NCBI GenBank assembly: GCA_003586005.1
Contig: NSKI01000006.1
Location: forward strand, 50,167-114,166
DNA length: 64,000 nt
Direction of reading: 5' to 3'
Origin: Haloplasmatales bacterium 4B
GTDB taxonomy: Bacteria > Bacillota_I > Bacilli_A > Haloplasmatales > Haloplasmataceae
Shown: piece after piece, positions 20,304-28,063 of the stretch
Position numbering within the stretch: position 1 is the stretch's first letter
Layout of the letters: every line of letters begins with the position of its first letter
Program-made: the position numbers and the translations under genes
The notes under the pieces: generated by a model
Database searches by the model: none
What the model was told of the DNA's origin: nothing
What the model saw: only the letters and a program-made list of their open reading frames with translations

Positions 20304-21500
20304 ATGAACACAAAAAAGATGTTTAATAAGTTAACAAAAAAACAATTATATACATATAATATTTATTTTTTTACCTACTTTTTTGCAGTTGGAACGCTTT
20401 TACCGTGGATTCCTATATATCTGAGTGAAATTGCATTGCTTAGCAATGATAAAATCGGGCTAATCTTATCAATAATTTCATTGGTTTCTATAATTTTTCA
20501 GCCAATATGGGGAATTGTAAATGATAAATTACATCTTGATAAACAAATAGTTTATTTAGGAATAATAATGGTAAATATTTTTGTTGTACTGATATTTTTA
20601 TCTACCAATTTTTATATTATAGCTTTATTCACCTTTTTATTTGGCTTATTTAGTTGTGGTATAGGTCCTATTCAAGATAGTTTAACTGTTATATATACAA
20701 AAAAATATTGTTTTAAGTATGGGGATGTAAGAATTTGGGGTTCAATAGGGTATGCGGTAGCAACTGTAATAAGCGGGTATTTTATAAAAAATTATGGTTA
20801 TGATAGTATTTTAATGCTTGCTTCATTATTTTTTTTGGTAAGCTTTTTTGCATTTATTAGAATAAAGCAGGTAAAGAATCCTCTAATAAATAAAAATATT
20901 AAACAACAGATAAATTTATTTAAGGTTTTAAAAAACAAAGTTTTTATAATTTTTTTAATCTTTGCCTCATTAAGTATTGGTGTATTAAGTGCTATGGGTA
21001 ACTTTACTGCCTTAAGACTAATGGAATTAGGTGGTTCTACTACTCAAATAGGATTTATCACTGCTTTAACAGTATTTATGGAAATCATAACTATGTTATA
21101 TGTAATTAAAGTTAACACTAGAATTAGTGAGTATAAATTGCTTATAATATCAATACTGATTCAAATTCCATTTTTATTAGTTTATATTTACAGCTCAAAC
21201 TTATATCTGCTTGTATACATATTGCTTTTAAGAGGTATTTCTTCAGGTATGTTTATTACAGTTATGGTTAATTTTATATCTTCTTTATTACCAAATGATC
21301 AAACACTTTCAGGTTTAATTTTATATTCTGCTATCTCTTTAAATTTAACTGGTTATCTAACTAATACTATTTCAGGTTTTATAATAGCGTGGTTTTCATA
21401 TAAAGTTTTATTTACAACAATTTTATGTCTAGTATTGTTTTCCTTAGTTTTGGCTTCTATACTATATAAAACTAAAGAACAAGTGGTAGATAGAATATAA
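20304..21500 (+). CDS. Major facilitator superfamily transporter
   Basis: This 398-residue protein has twelve predicted membrane segments and fits the LacY/NupG-like MFS group: an N-terminal FFAVGTLLPWIPIYLSE, the helix 2-3 loop motif WGIVNDKL (the conserved Asp of the GxxxD motif), and RIWGSIGYAVATVISGYF in helix 5. It is monocistronic, with its own extended -10 promoter. Sugars, nucleosides or drugs are all possible substrates and nothing nearby decides between them. Confidence 0.8.
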   Translation: MNTKKMFNKLTKKQLYTYNIYFFTYFFAVGTLLPWIPIYLSEIALLSNDKIGLILSIISLVSIIFQPIWGIVNDKLHLDKQIVYLGIIMVNIFVVLIFLSTNFYIIALFTFLFGLFSCGIGPIQDSLTVIYTKKYCFKYGDVRIWGSIGYAVATVISGYFIKNYGYDSILMLASLFFLVSFFAFIRIKQVKNPLINKNIKQQINLFKVLKNKVFIIFLIFASLSIGVLSAMGNFTALRLMELGGSTTQIGFITALTVFMEIITMLYVIKVNTRISEYKLLIISILIQIPFLLVYIYSSNLYLLVYILLLRGISSGMFITVMVNFISSLLPNDQTLSGLILYSAISLNLTGYLTNTISGFIIAWFSYKVLFTTILCLVLFSLVLASILYKTKEQVVDRI

Positions 21501-21532
21501 AACGTTATCATAAATAATAAAATTGTATTTTG

Positions 21533-21561
21533 TTGACTGTAATATATTTGTTTGTTAAAAT
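21533..21561 (+). promoter_or_regulatory. Promoter of the glutamine synthetase gene
   Basis: TTGACT (21533-21538), 17-base spacer and TAAAAT (21556-21561), about 29 bases upstream of the start codon. No GlnR-type operator was evident. Confidence 0.65.
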
Positions 21562-21596
21562 AGATGAATTAAAAAATAAAGTTTCAGGAGGTAATA

Positions 21597-23696
21597 ATGG
21601 ATAAGATTTCAGAAATCTTTGGCAATAGTCTTTTTAATGATAAGGTTATGCGTGAAAGATTACCTAAAATTGTATATTGTAAATTACAAAATACAATTAA
21701 AGAAGGAAATAGTCTTGAAGCAGATGTTGCCGACGTTGTTGCTAATGCGATGAAAGATTGGGCAGTTGAAAAAGGGGCAACTCACTTTACCCATTGGTTT
21801 CAACCTATGACAGGAAAAACAGCTGAAAAACATGAAGCACTTTTTACAATAGAAGAGTGTGGAAATGTAATTGAAGAGTTTTCTGGGAAAAATCTTGTAG
21901 TTGGCGAAGGAGATGCATCGTCATTTCCAAACGGTGGACTTCGTGCAACTTTTGAAGCAAGAGGATATACCGTTTGGGATTGTACCTCACCAGCTTTCCT
22001 AAAAGAAAAAGATGGTACTGTCACCCTATGTATTCCCACTGCTTTTTGTTCATATAATGGCGAGGCTTTAGATAAGAAAACTCCACTATTACGTTCGATG
22101 CAAGCAGTCGAAAAATCTGTTAAGAGAATTCTAAAATTTTTTGGCGATGAACCTTTAAGAGTTTTTTCTAATGTTGGAGCTGAGCAAGAATACTTTTTAA
22201 TTGATAAAAGGTTATATCAACAAAGAAAAGATATTATTTATACTGGAAGGACATTGTTTGGGGCTTCAGCACCAAAGGGGCAAGATTTAAGGGATCATTA
22301 CTATGGTTCAATTAAGGAACGTATTTACGCTTTTATGAAAGATATTGATAAAGAATTATGGAAGTTAGGAGTTCCCGTAAAAACTAAGCATAATGAAGTT
22401 GCTCCTGGACAACATGAAATAGTTCCAATTTTTTCTACCGTTAATATTGCGACAGACCAAAATCAAGTAATAATAGAAATGCTAGAAACTGTCGCCAATA
22501 GACATGATTTAGTTTGTTTATTACATGAGAAGCCATTTGCTGGCATTAATGGATCAGGTAAACATAATAATTGGTCATTATCTACAAGCGATGGTAAAAA
22601 TTTGTTAGACCCTGGGGAATCTCCAATTGAAAACACACAATTCTTAGTGTTTTTATCAGCAGTTATAAAAGCTGTTGATGATTATCCTGAATTACTTAGA
22701 TTATCAGCTTCTTCTTATACAAATGACTTTCGTTTAGGAGGTCATGAAGCTCCTCCAGCAATCATTTCGTTATTTGTTGGGGAACAACTTGAAGAAGTAA
22801 TGCAGCAGATTGAGATAGGCGGGTTAAATACTTTTAAGACAAGCAAAAGATTAAAAACAGGTGTTATAACTCTACCCGATTTACATAAAGATGTTACTGA
22901 TAGAAATAGGACATCTCCATTTGCCTTTAATGGAAATAAGTTTGAATTTCGAATGATCGGAAGTTCTCAATCATTGGCAGGACCTAATATAATTTTAAAT
23001 ACAATTGTTTCCGATACATTAAATGAATTTGCTGATGAACTTGAACAATCAACTAATTTGGCAGAAGGCTTAAAAAATTTAATTCACAAAACGATTAAAA
23101 AACATCGTAGGATAATATTTAATGGAAATGGCTATAGTGAAGAATGGGTAACTGAAGCTAAATCAAGAAATCTTCCTATTTTACCATCTGTTGTTGATGC
23201 CATACCTCATTTTATAACTGAGAAAACTATTCAACTTTTTACTAGAAATAAAGTTTTAGACGAAAATGAAATTAAATCTAGATATGAAATAATGCTAGAA
23301 GATTATTGTAGTAGAGCAAGGATTGAAGCTGCAACAATGCTTCATATGGTAAATAAACAAATAATTCCAGCGACAATTAAATATTCAAATGAAATATCAA
23401 CTTACCTTAACAACATTAGGCAAACAAAAATAACAGTCAATTTAAAACACCAAGAGAGGTTATTAACAGTAATTTCTAAATTTGTTGATGAAATATATAA
23501 TAACATGATTAAGCTACAACAATCACTAGATAAGGCTAATAATATAGGTGATTTATATGAAAAAGCAAAGCAATTTCGAAATGAAGTGTTAGTAAACATG
23601 TCAGAATTAAGAAAACCTTGCGATGAAATAGAACTACTTGTGTCAAAAGAGTTGTGGCCTTTCCCAACTTATGGCGATATGTTATTTAGAGTTTAA
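21597..23696 (+). CDS. glnN: Glutamine synthetase, type III
   Basis: GS type III makes glutamine from glutamate, ammonia and ATP. The 699-residue length and domain order (N-terminal GSIII extension, catalytic barrel, C-terminal helical domain) identify type III rather than type I. Visible motifs include THFTHWFQPMTGKTAEKHE, GAEQEYFLID (metal-binding Glu), KHNEVAPGQHEIVPIF, HEKPFAGINGSGKHNNWS and EFRMIGSSQS. It starts after CAGGAGG, stands alone with a strong promoter, and is followed by a terminator. No glutamate synthase is nearby. Confidence 0.95.
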   Translation: MDKISEIFGNSLFNDKVMRERLPKIVYCKLQNTIKEGNSLEADVADVVANAMKDWAVEKGATHFTHWFQPMTGKTAEKHEALFTIEECGNVIEEFSGKNLVVGEGDASSFPNGGLRATFEARGYTVWDCTSPAFLKEKDGTVTLCIPTAFCSYNGEALDKKTPLLRSMQAVEKSVKRILKFFGDEPLRVFSNVGAEQEYFLIDKRLYQQRKDIIYTGRTLFGASAPKGQDLRDHYYGSIKERIYAFMKDIDKELWKLGVPVKTKHNEVAPGQHEIVPIFSTVNIATDQNQVIIEMLETVANRHDLVCLLHEKPFAGINGSGKHNNWSLSTSDGKNLLDPGESPIENTQFLVFLSAVIKAVDDYPELLRLSASSYTNDFRLGGHEAPPAIISLFVGEQLEEVMQQIEIGGLNTFKTSKRLKTGVITLPDLHKDVTDRNRTSPFAFNGNKFEFRMIGSSQSLAGPNIILNTIVSDTLNEFADELEQSTNLAEGLKNLIHKTIKKHRRIIFNGNGYSEEWVTEAKSRNLPILPSVVDAIPHFITEKTIQLFTRNKVLDENEIKSRYEIMLEDYCSRARIEAATMLHMVNKQIIPATIKYSNEISTYLNNIRQTKITVNLKHQERLLTVISKFVDEIYNNMIKLQQSLDKANNIGDLYEKAKQFRNEVLVNMSELRKPCDEIELLVSKELWPFPTYGDMLFRV

Positions 23697-23702
23697 AATG
23701 AT

Positions 23703-23765
23703 AAAACCACGATTCAATAATTTCGTCATTAGTATGTGAAATTGATATATTGTGGTTTTTAATTT
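23703..23765 (+). terminator. Terminator after glnN
   Basis: AAAACCAC (23703-23710) pairs with GTGGTTTT (23752-23759), with further pairing inside, followed by a T-rich tail. Confidence 0.7.
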
Positions 23766-23831
23766 TATTAAATTTATGGAATAATAATTATGATATACTA
23801 AAGTTAGTAAAAAAATAAGGAGATTATAATT

Positions 23832-24641
23832 ATGAATTTCTCAAAAGAGTTATATGAAGCAAAAAAAGCCGCAATAACAGCGGGTAAAAAAGTAATAGAA
23901 ATTTATCGTACAGAATTTACTGTTGATTATAAAGAAGATGAATCACCTGTGACAATAGCTGATATAACAGCAAATAACATTATTGTAAAATGTTTGAAAG
24001 AGGCTTTTCCTAATTATGCAATACTATCCGAAGAAAGTGCTGATGACTTTGAAAGGCTATATAATGACTATTGTTTTATAATTGACCCAATTGATGGCAC
24101 AACGGAATTTGTCAATAAAACTGGAGAATTTTCAATTAATATAGCATTAGCTTATAAAAATGAAGTTGTTATGGGTTTAATTTATGTACCTGTATTAGAG
24201 GAACTTTATTTTGCTGAAATTGGGAAAGGATCATACAAAATAAAAAAAAGAAATACTACAAAATTATGTGTATCAAATCGAATTTATAATCTAAGAATTG
24301 CCCGAAGTCGTTCTCATAAAACAGAACAAGCAAAACAATTATATGAAGAAAATAAAAATAAAATTGAAAAACAATTTGAAATAGGTTCAACTATAAAAGG
24401 GTGTTTCTTAGCTTCGGGAATGCTTGAAGCTTTCTATAAATTTGGTGTAGGGACTAAGGAATGGGATATAGCCGCAATGGATCTGATAATTACAGAAGCA
24501 GGAGGAGTTTTTAAGGATTTAAACCATAAAAGAATTAAATATAATAAAAAAGATGTTTACAATAAAAATGGTTATTACGCATTGAATATTGAGGATAATA
24601 TCTTTAAATTTGATCATTTAGTCAAAAAAAATAGCGAATAA
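23832..24641 (+). CDS. cysQ: Inositol monophosphatase family protein, CysQ-like
   Basis: This family hydrolyses small phosphates with magnesium; CysQ degrades 3'-phosphoadenosine 5'-phosphate. The 269-residue protein has the metal-binding motifs SEES, DPIDGTTEFVNKTGEF and the C-terminal WDIAAMDLIITEAGG. The EFVN...GEFSINIAL stretch is closer to CysQ than to inositol phosphatases. It starts after AAGGAG and is monocistronic. No sulfate assimilation genes are in the window, so the CysQ role is moderate confidence. Confidence 0.75.
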   Translation: MNFSKELYEAKKAAITAGKKVIEIYRTEFTVDYKEDESPVTIADITANNIIVKCLKEAFPNYAILSEESADDFERLYNDYCFIIDPIDGTTEFVNKTGEFSINIALAYKNEVVMGLIYVPVLEELYFAEIGKGSYKIKKRNTTKLCVSNRIYNLRIARSRSHKTEQAKQLYEENKNKIEKQFEIGSTIKGCFLASGMLEAFYKFGVGTKEWDIAAMDLIITEAGGVFKDLNHKRIKYNKKDVYNKNGYYALNIEDNIFKFDHLVKKNSE

Positions 24642-24643
24642 TC

Positions 24644-24672
24644 TTGATAACAAAAGTGATTTATGTTATAAT
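24644..24672 (+). promoter_or_regulatory. Promoter of the guanine riboswitch-permease unit
   Basis: TTGATA (24644-24649), 17-base spacer and TATAAT (24667-24672), just upstream of the purine aptamer. Confidence 0.7.
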
Positions 24673-24699
24673 TTCTACATTCAATTGAATAATTACATG

Positions 24700-24770
24700 G
24701 AATCGTATAGTATCGGAAATAAGGTCCGAAAGTCTCTACCTATCAGCCGTAAAATGATAGACTACGATGA
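24700..24770 (+). promoter_or_regulatory. Purine (guanine/hypoxanthine) riboswitch aptamer
   Basis: P1 is ATCGTA (24702-24707) with TACGAT (24763-24768); P2 is CGGA (24714-24717) with TCCG (24725-24728); P3 is TATCA (24741-24745) with TGATA (24755-24759). J2/3 reads AGTCTCTACC. J3/1 reads GACTA with a C at 24762, the specificity position, so guanine or hypoxanthine is predicted rather than adenine. Confidence 0.9.
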
Positions 24771-24845
24771 GCTATAACAAAAATAAGTAAGTATAATAAG
24801 TAGATTTATACATGCATATTTTTGTTTCGAATATTTAAGTAGGTT

Positions 24846-24880
24846 AAGACTTTCTGATATTATTTAGAGAGTCTTTTTTG
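24846..24880 (+). terminator. Riboswitch expression-platform terminator
   Basis: AAGACTTTCT (24846-24855) pairs with AGAGAGTCTT (24866-24875), with T6 after it. Ligand-promoted termination ahead of the permease gene is the expected logic. Confidence 0.8.
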
Positions 24881-24923
24881 ATTATAAAAGTAATTATTCT
24901 AAAAATAATTTAGGAGGACAAAT

Positions 24924-26300
24924 ATGGACTTTGTTAAAGATTTCTTCAAGCTAGAAGAAAAAGGTACATCTGTTGGTAGAGAGCTCATCGCAGGTTTGAC
25001 AACATTCTTATCAATGGCTTATATCCTAGTTGTTAATCCAATGATTTTAGGAGCAACTGGTATGGACCCTAGTGGAGTATTTATCGCAACAGTTATCGCT
25101 GCTGCAGTAGGTACTTTAGTTATGGGGATTGTTGCAAACTACCCAATTGCTTTAGCTCCAGGTATGGGAGTTAATGCATTCTTTACCTATACTGTTGTAT
25201 TTACAATGGGGTATTCTTATCAACAAGCATTAGCTGCTGTATTTATTTCTGGTATTCTTTTCTTAATTATTTCATTTACAGGAATTAGAGAAAAAATTAT
25301 CAATGCTATTCCAAATAATTTAAAATTAGCTGTTGGGGCAGGTATTGGATTATTTATTGCTTTTATAGGATTAAAAAATAGTGGGATTGTCACTTATGAT
25401 TCAGGTACTCTAGTTGAATTTGGTACATCAAATCCTACTCCAAGTAAGGTTATTCCTATGCTTGGAGATTTAGCAGACCCTGCAATATTAGTTGCAGTTA
25501 TTGGATTAATTATTACAATTATTCTATATGTATTAAAAATTCGAGCTGCAATATTTATTGGTTTAGTAATTACTACATTAGTTAGTGTTGCACTAGGTCA
25601 ATCTGGTACGCTTGAAACAATGGATTTTAATAATCATTTAATTGGTGAGTTCTGGGATGGTATTACAGATGGAATCTGGAATTTTAAATTCTTCATTGTT
25701 ATCTTTACTTTCTTATTCATTGACTTTTTTGATACTACTGGCACATTAGTAACAGTAGGAAGACGTGCTGGATTAGTCAATGAAGAAGGGGAATTAGTAG
25801 GTTCAAATAAAGCATTATTTGCTGATGCTACTGCTACAGTAGTTGGTTCAATTGCAGGTACTTCTACAACAACTTCATATATTGAATCATTATCAGGTGT
25901 TGAAGCTGGTGGACGTACAGGTCTTACTTCTGTATTCACTGGATTGTTATTTATTTTATCAATTTTCTTATTACCTTTTACAGGTTATATAACTTTCGCT
26001 GTAACAGCTCCTGCATTAATTATGGTAGGTATCTTAATGGCTTCTCAACTTAAAGAAATTGATTGGGAAGATATAGCGGTTGCAATACCAGCATTCTTAA
26101 CTATCATAATAATGCCACTTGCTTATTCTATTTCAACAGGTATTGCTTTAGGATTTATATTTTATCCAATTACTTTAATAGTTTCTAAGCGGGGTAAAGA
26201 AGTAAATCCAATTATGTATTTCTTAGCATTCATTTTCTTAATTTACTTCTTAGTGTCATCTAATACAGTAATGGATCCAATTTATGATTTTTTTAAATAA
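24924..26300 (+). CDS. pbuG: NCS2 guanine/hypoxanthine permease (AzgA/PbuG type)
   Basis: This proton-coupled permease imports purine bases for salvage. The 458-residue protein has the AzgA-type start GLTTFLSMAYILVVNPMIL, about twelve membrane segments, NYPIALAPGMGVNAFF and the C-terminal half-motif DFFDTTGTLVTVGRRAGL. The guanine riboswitch directly upstream supports guanine or hypoxanthine as substrate. It starts after TTAGGAGG and is followed by its own terminator, so it is a single-gene unit. Confidence 0.92.
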   Translation: MDFVKDFFKLEEKGTSVGRELIAGLTTFLSMAYILVVNPMILGATGMDPSGVFIATVIAAAVGTLVMGIVANYPIALAPGMGVNAFFTYTVVFTMGYSYQQALAAVFISGILFLIISFTGIREKIINAIPNNLKLAVGAGIGLFIAFIGLKNSGIVTYDSGTLVEFGTSNPTPSKVIPMLGDLADPAILVAVIGLIITIILYVLKIRAAIFIGLVITTLVSVALGQSGTLETMDFNNHLIGEFWDGITDGIWNFKFFIVIFTFLFIDFFDTTGTLVTVGRRAGLVNEEGELVGSNKALFADATATVVGSIAGTSTTTSYIESLSGVEAGGRTGLTSVFTGLLFILSIFLLPFTGYITFAVTAPALIMVGILMASQLKEIDWEDIAVAIPAFLTIIIMPLAYSISTGIALGFIFYPITLIVSKRGKEVNPIMYFLAFIFLIYFLVSSNTVMDPIYDFFK

Positions 26301-26315
26301 TTTATAAATTCTGAG

Positions 26316-26349
26316 CCCTATTATTAAAAATGATAATAGGGTTTTTTTT
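26316..26349 (+). terminator. Terminator after the purine permease
   Basis: CCCTATTAT (26316-26324) pairs with ATAATAGGG (26333-26341), followed by T8. Confidence 0.85.
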
Positions 26350-26386
26350 ATTATTTAAAGCAACTGAAAAAAAGTCGAATATTGAG

Positions 26387-26415
26387 TTGACATCTGATGT
26401 ATCATATGTAATAAT
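26387..26415 (+). promoter_or_regulatory. Promoter of the uracil permease gene
   Basis: TTGACA (26387-26392), 17-base spacer and AATAAT (26410-26415) with an upstream TG. Confidence 0.65.
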
Positions 26416-26427
26416 TAATAGAACTTT

Positions 26428-26522
26428 TAATTCAGTCCAGAGAGGCTGAGAAGGAACACGGAGTTAAAATAAATAAGAAATGCGTGTACCCTCTTAGGTC
26501 TATTGGACTTGAGAGGTTTTTT
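26428..26522 (+). promoter_or_regulatory. PyrR-binding leader and attenuator
   Basis: The leader holds TCCAGAGAGGCTGAGAAG (26436-26453), an excellent match to the PyrR-binding anti-antiterminator loop of Bacillus pyr operons. Downstream, CCTCTTAGGTC (26490-26500) pairs with GACTTGAGAGG (26506-26516), followed by T6. With UMP, PyrR would stabilise the upstream hairpin and favour termination. PyrR itself is not in the window. Confidence 0.88.
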
Positions 26523-26571
26523 GTTTAAAAAGCCTCTAAAAGTCAATAATAATAAATAGGAGGAGTTCAAA

Positions 26572-27894
26572 ATGATTAAACCATTTTTAGTTTATGACGT
26601 GGATGAGAAGCCAAGTGGAGGGAAATGGGCTTTATTAGCTTTTCAACACACTTTAGCAATGTTTGGTGCAACGGTGCTTGTACCAATGATTACAGGATTA
26701 CCAATTAATGTAACGCTTATCGCGGCAGGAATTGGTACATTAATATATATATTAATGACTAAAGGTCAATCACCAGTATTTCTAGGTTCTTCATTTGCAT
26801 ATATTGCGCCAATAATTTCAGCATTGTTAATAGGCGGTGTAGTAGGTGAAAACTTTGGTGCTGTAATGGCAGGCTTATTAATAGTAGGGTTAATATATTT
26901 GGTAATAGCAGGTATAATTGGTTTCTATGGAACAAACTGGATCAATAAGGTGTTACCGCCAATTGTAATTGGACCAGTTATTATGGTAATCGGTTTAGGG
27001 TTAGCCTCAACCGCAGTTAAAATGGCTATATATAATAATGGAGCACCAGCTCCAGATGCTACACCAGAAATAAATTTTTATATAATAAGTCTTGTCACAT
27101 TATTTACAGCTGTATTAGTAGCAAATTATGCTAAAGGTGTAACAAAGTTGATTCCAGTAATGACGGGAATAATTGTTGGATATATAACAGCTGTTTTATT
27201 AGGAGAAGTAAGTTTTGCCCCAGTTACAGAAGCGTTTGAAGATAGTTTTATTGGACTATTTGCTCTTCCTAACTTTGCATTTTTAAAAACAGGACCAAAA
27301 TTTAGTTGGGAAGTGTTCTGGTTGTTTGCACCAGTAGCCTTAGTTACTATTTCAGAACATATTGGAGATCATTTAGTATTAAGCTCAATAATAGGACGTG
27401 ACTTAACAAAGCGACCTGGGTTGGCTAGAACTATTGCAGGAGATGGATTGGCTACAGCGGTTGCCGGCATATTAGGTGGACCGGCTAATACAACTTATGG
27501 TGAAAATACAGGCGTAATAGCTATCACAAAAGTAGCTTCTGTTTGGGTAATAGGAACTGCTGCACTAATTGCTATTTGTCTTGGATTTATTGCTCCTTTT
27601 ACAGCATTAATTTCAACAGTACCTGTATCTGTAATGGGTGGTGTTTCAATAATGTTGTTTGGTATTATTGCTTCAAGCGGAGTAAGAGTCTTAATAAACA
27701 ATAAAATTGACTTTTCAAAAGAACGCAATTTAATGATAGCTGCAATTGTATTAGTATCAGGAATTGGTGGATTGAAGTTCACATCAGGTAACTTTACATT
27801 ATCATCAATGGCAGCCTCTGCAATCATAGGTATTATTTTACATCAAATATTACCTGGTAAACAAGCTGGATATGGTAGTAAAGATGAAAACTAA
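26572..27894 (+). CDS. pyrP: Uracil permease (NCS2, UraA/PyrP type)
   Basis: This permease imports uracil. The 440-residue protein begins with the UraA/PyrP-type KWALLAFQHTLAMFGATVLVP, has the QSPVFLGSSFAYIAP segment, and carries the substrate-site stretch VTISEHIGDHLVLS with GGPANTTYGENTG after it. About fourteen helices are expected. The PyrR attenuator upstream agrees with a pyrimidine substrate. It starts after TAGGAGGAG and is monocistronic. Confidence 0.93.
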   Translation: MIKPFLVYDVDEKPSGGKWALLAFQHTLAMFGATVLVPMITGLPINVTLIAAGIGTLIYILMTKGQSPVFLGSSFAYIAPIISALLIGGVVGENFGAVMAGLLIVGLIYLVIAGIIGFYGTNWINKVLPPIVIGPVIMVIGLGLASTAVKMAIYNNGAPAPDATPEINFYIISLVTLFTAVLVANYAKGVTKLIPVMTGIIVGYITAVLLGEVSFAPVTEAFEDSFIGLFALPNFAFLKTGPKFSWEVFWLFAPVALVTISEHIGDHLVLSSIIGRDLTKRPGLARTIAGDGLATAVAGILGGPANTTYGENTGVIAITKVASVWVIGTAALIAICLGFIAPFTALISTVPVSVMGGVSIMLFGIIASSGVRVLINNKIDFSKERNLMIAAIVLVSGIGGLKFTSGNFTLSSMAASAIIGIILHQILPGKQAGYGSKDEN

Positions 27895-27918
27895 AAAGTA
27901 AGGGATATTAAAATACAT

Positions 27919-27959
27919 AAGGGGATATTAATCCTAATGGATTATACTTCCCTTTTTTT
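27919..27959 (+). terminator. Terminator after pyrP
   Basis: A long stem from AAGGGGATATTAATCC (27919-27934) with GGATTATACTTCCCTT (27939-27954), TAAT loop, then T5. Confidence 0.85.
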
Positions 27960-27998
27960 AATAACTATTGAAAAGGCATCACTTTGTGAAAAAAATAC

Positions 27999-28027
27999 TT
28001 TAAAACAAGTTGAGTTTGTGATAAAAT
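27999..28027 (+). promoter_or_regulatory. Promoter of the NADH dehydrogenase gene
   Basis: TTTAAA (27999-28004), 17-base spacer and TAAAAT (28022-28027) with an upstream TG. A CACTTTGTGAAAAAAA motif (27980-27995) lies just upstream, close to one found before the pplA-like gene. Confidence 0.5.
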
Positions 28028-28063
28028 TAATTGAATTAGTAATATTAGAAGGAGGAAGTATCT

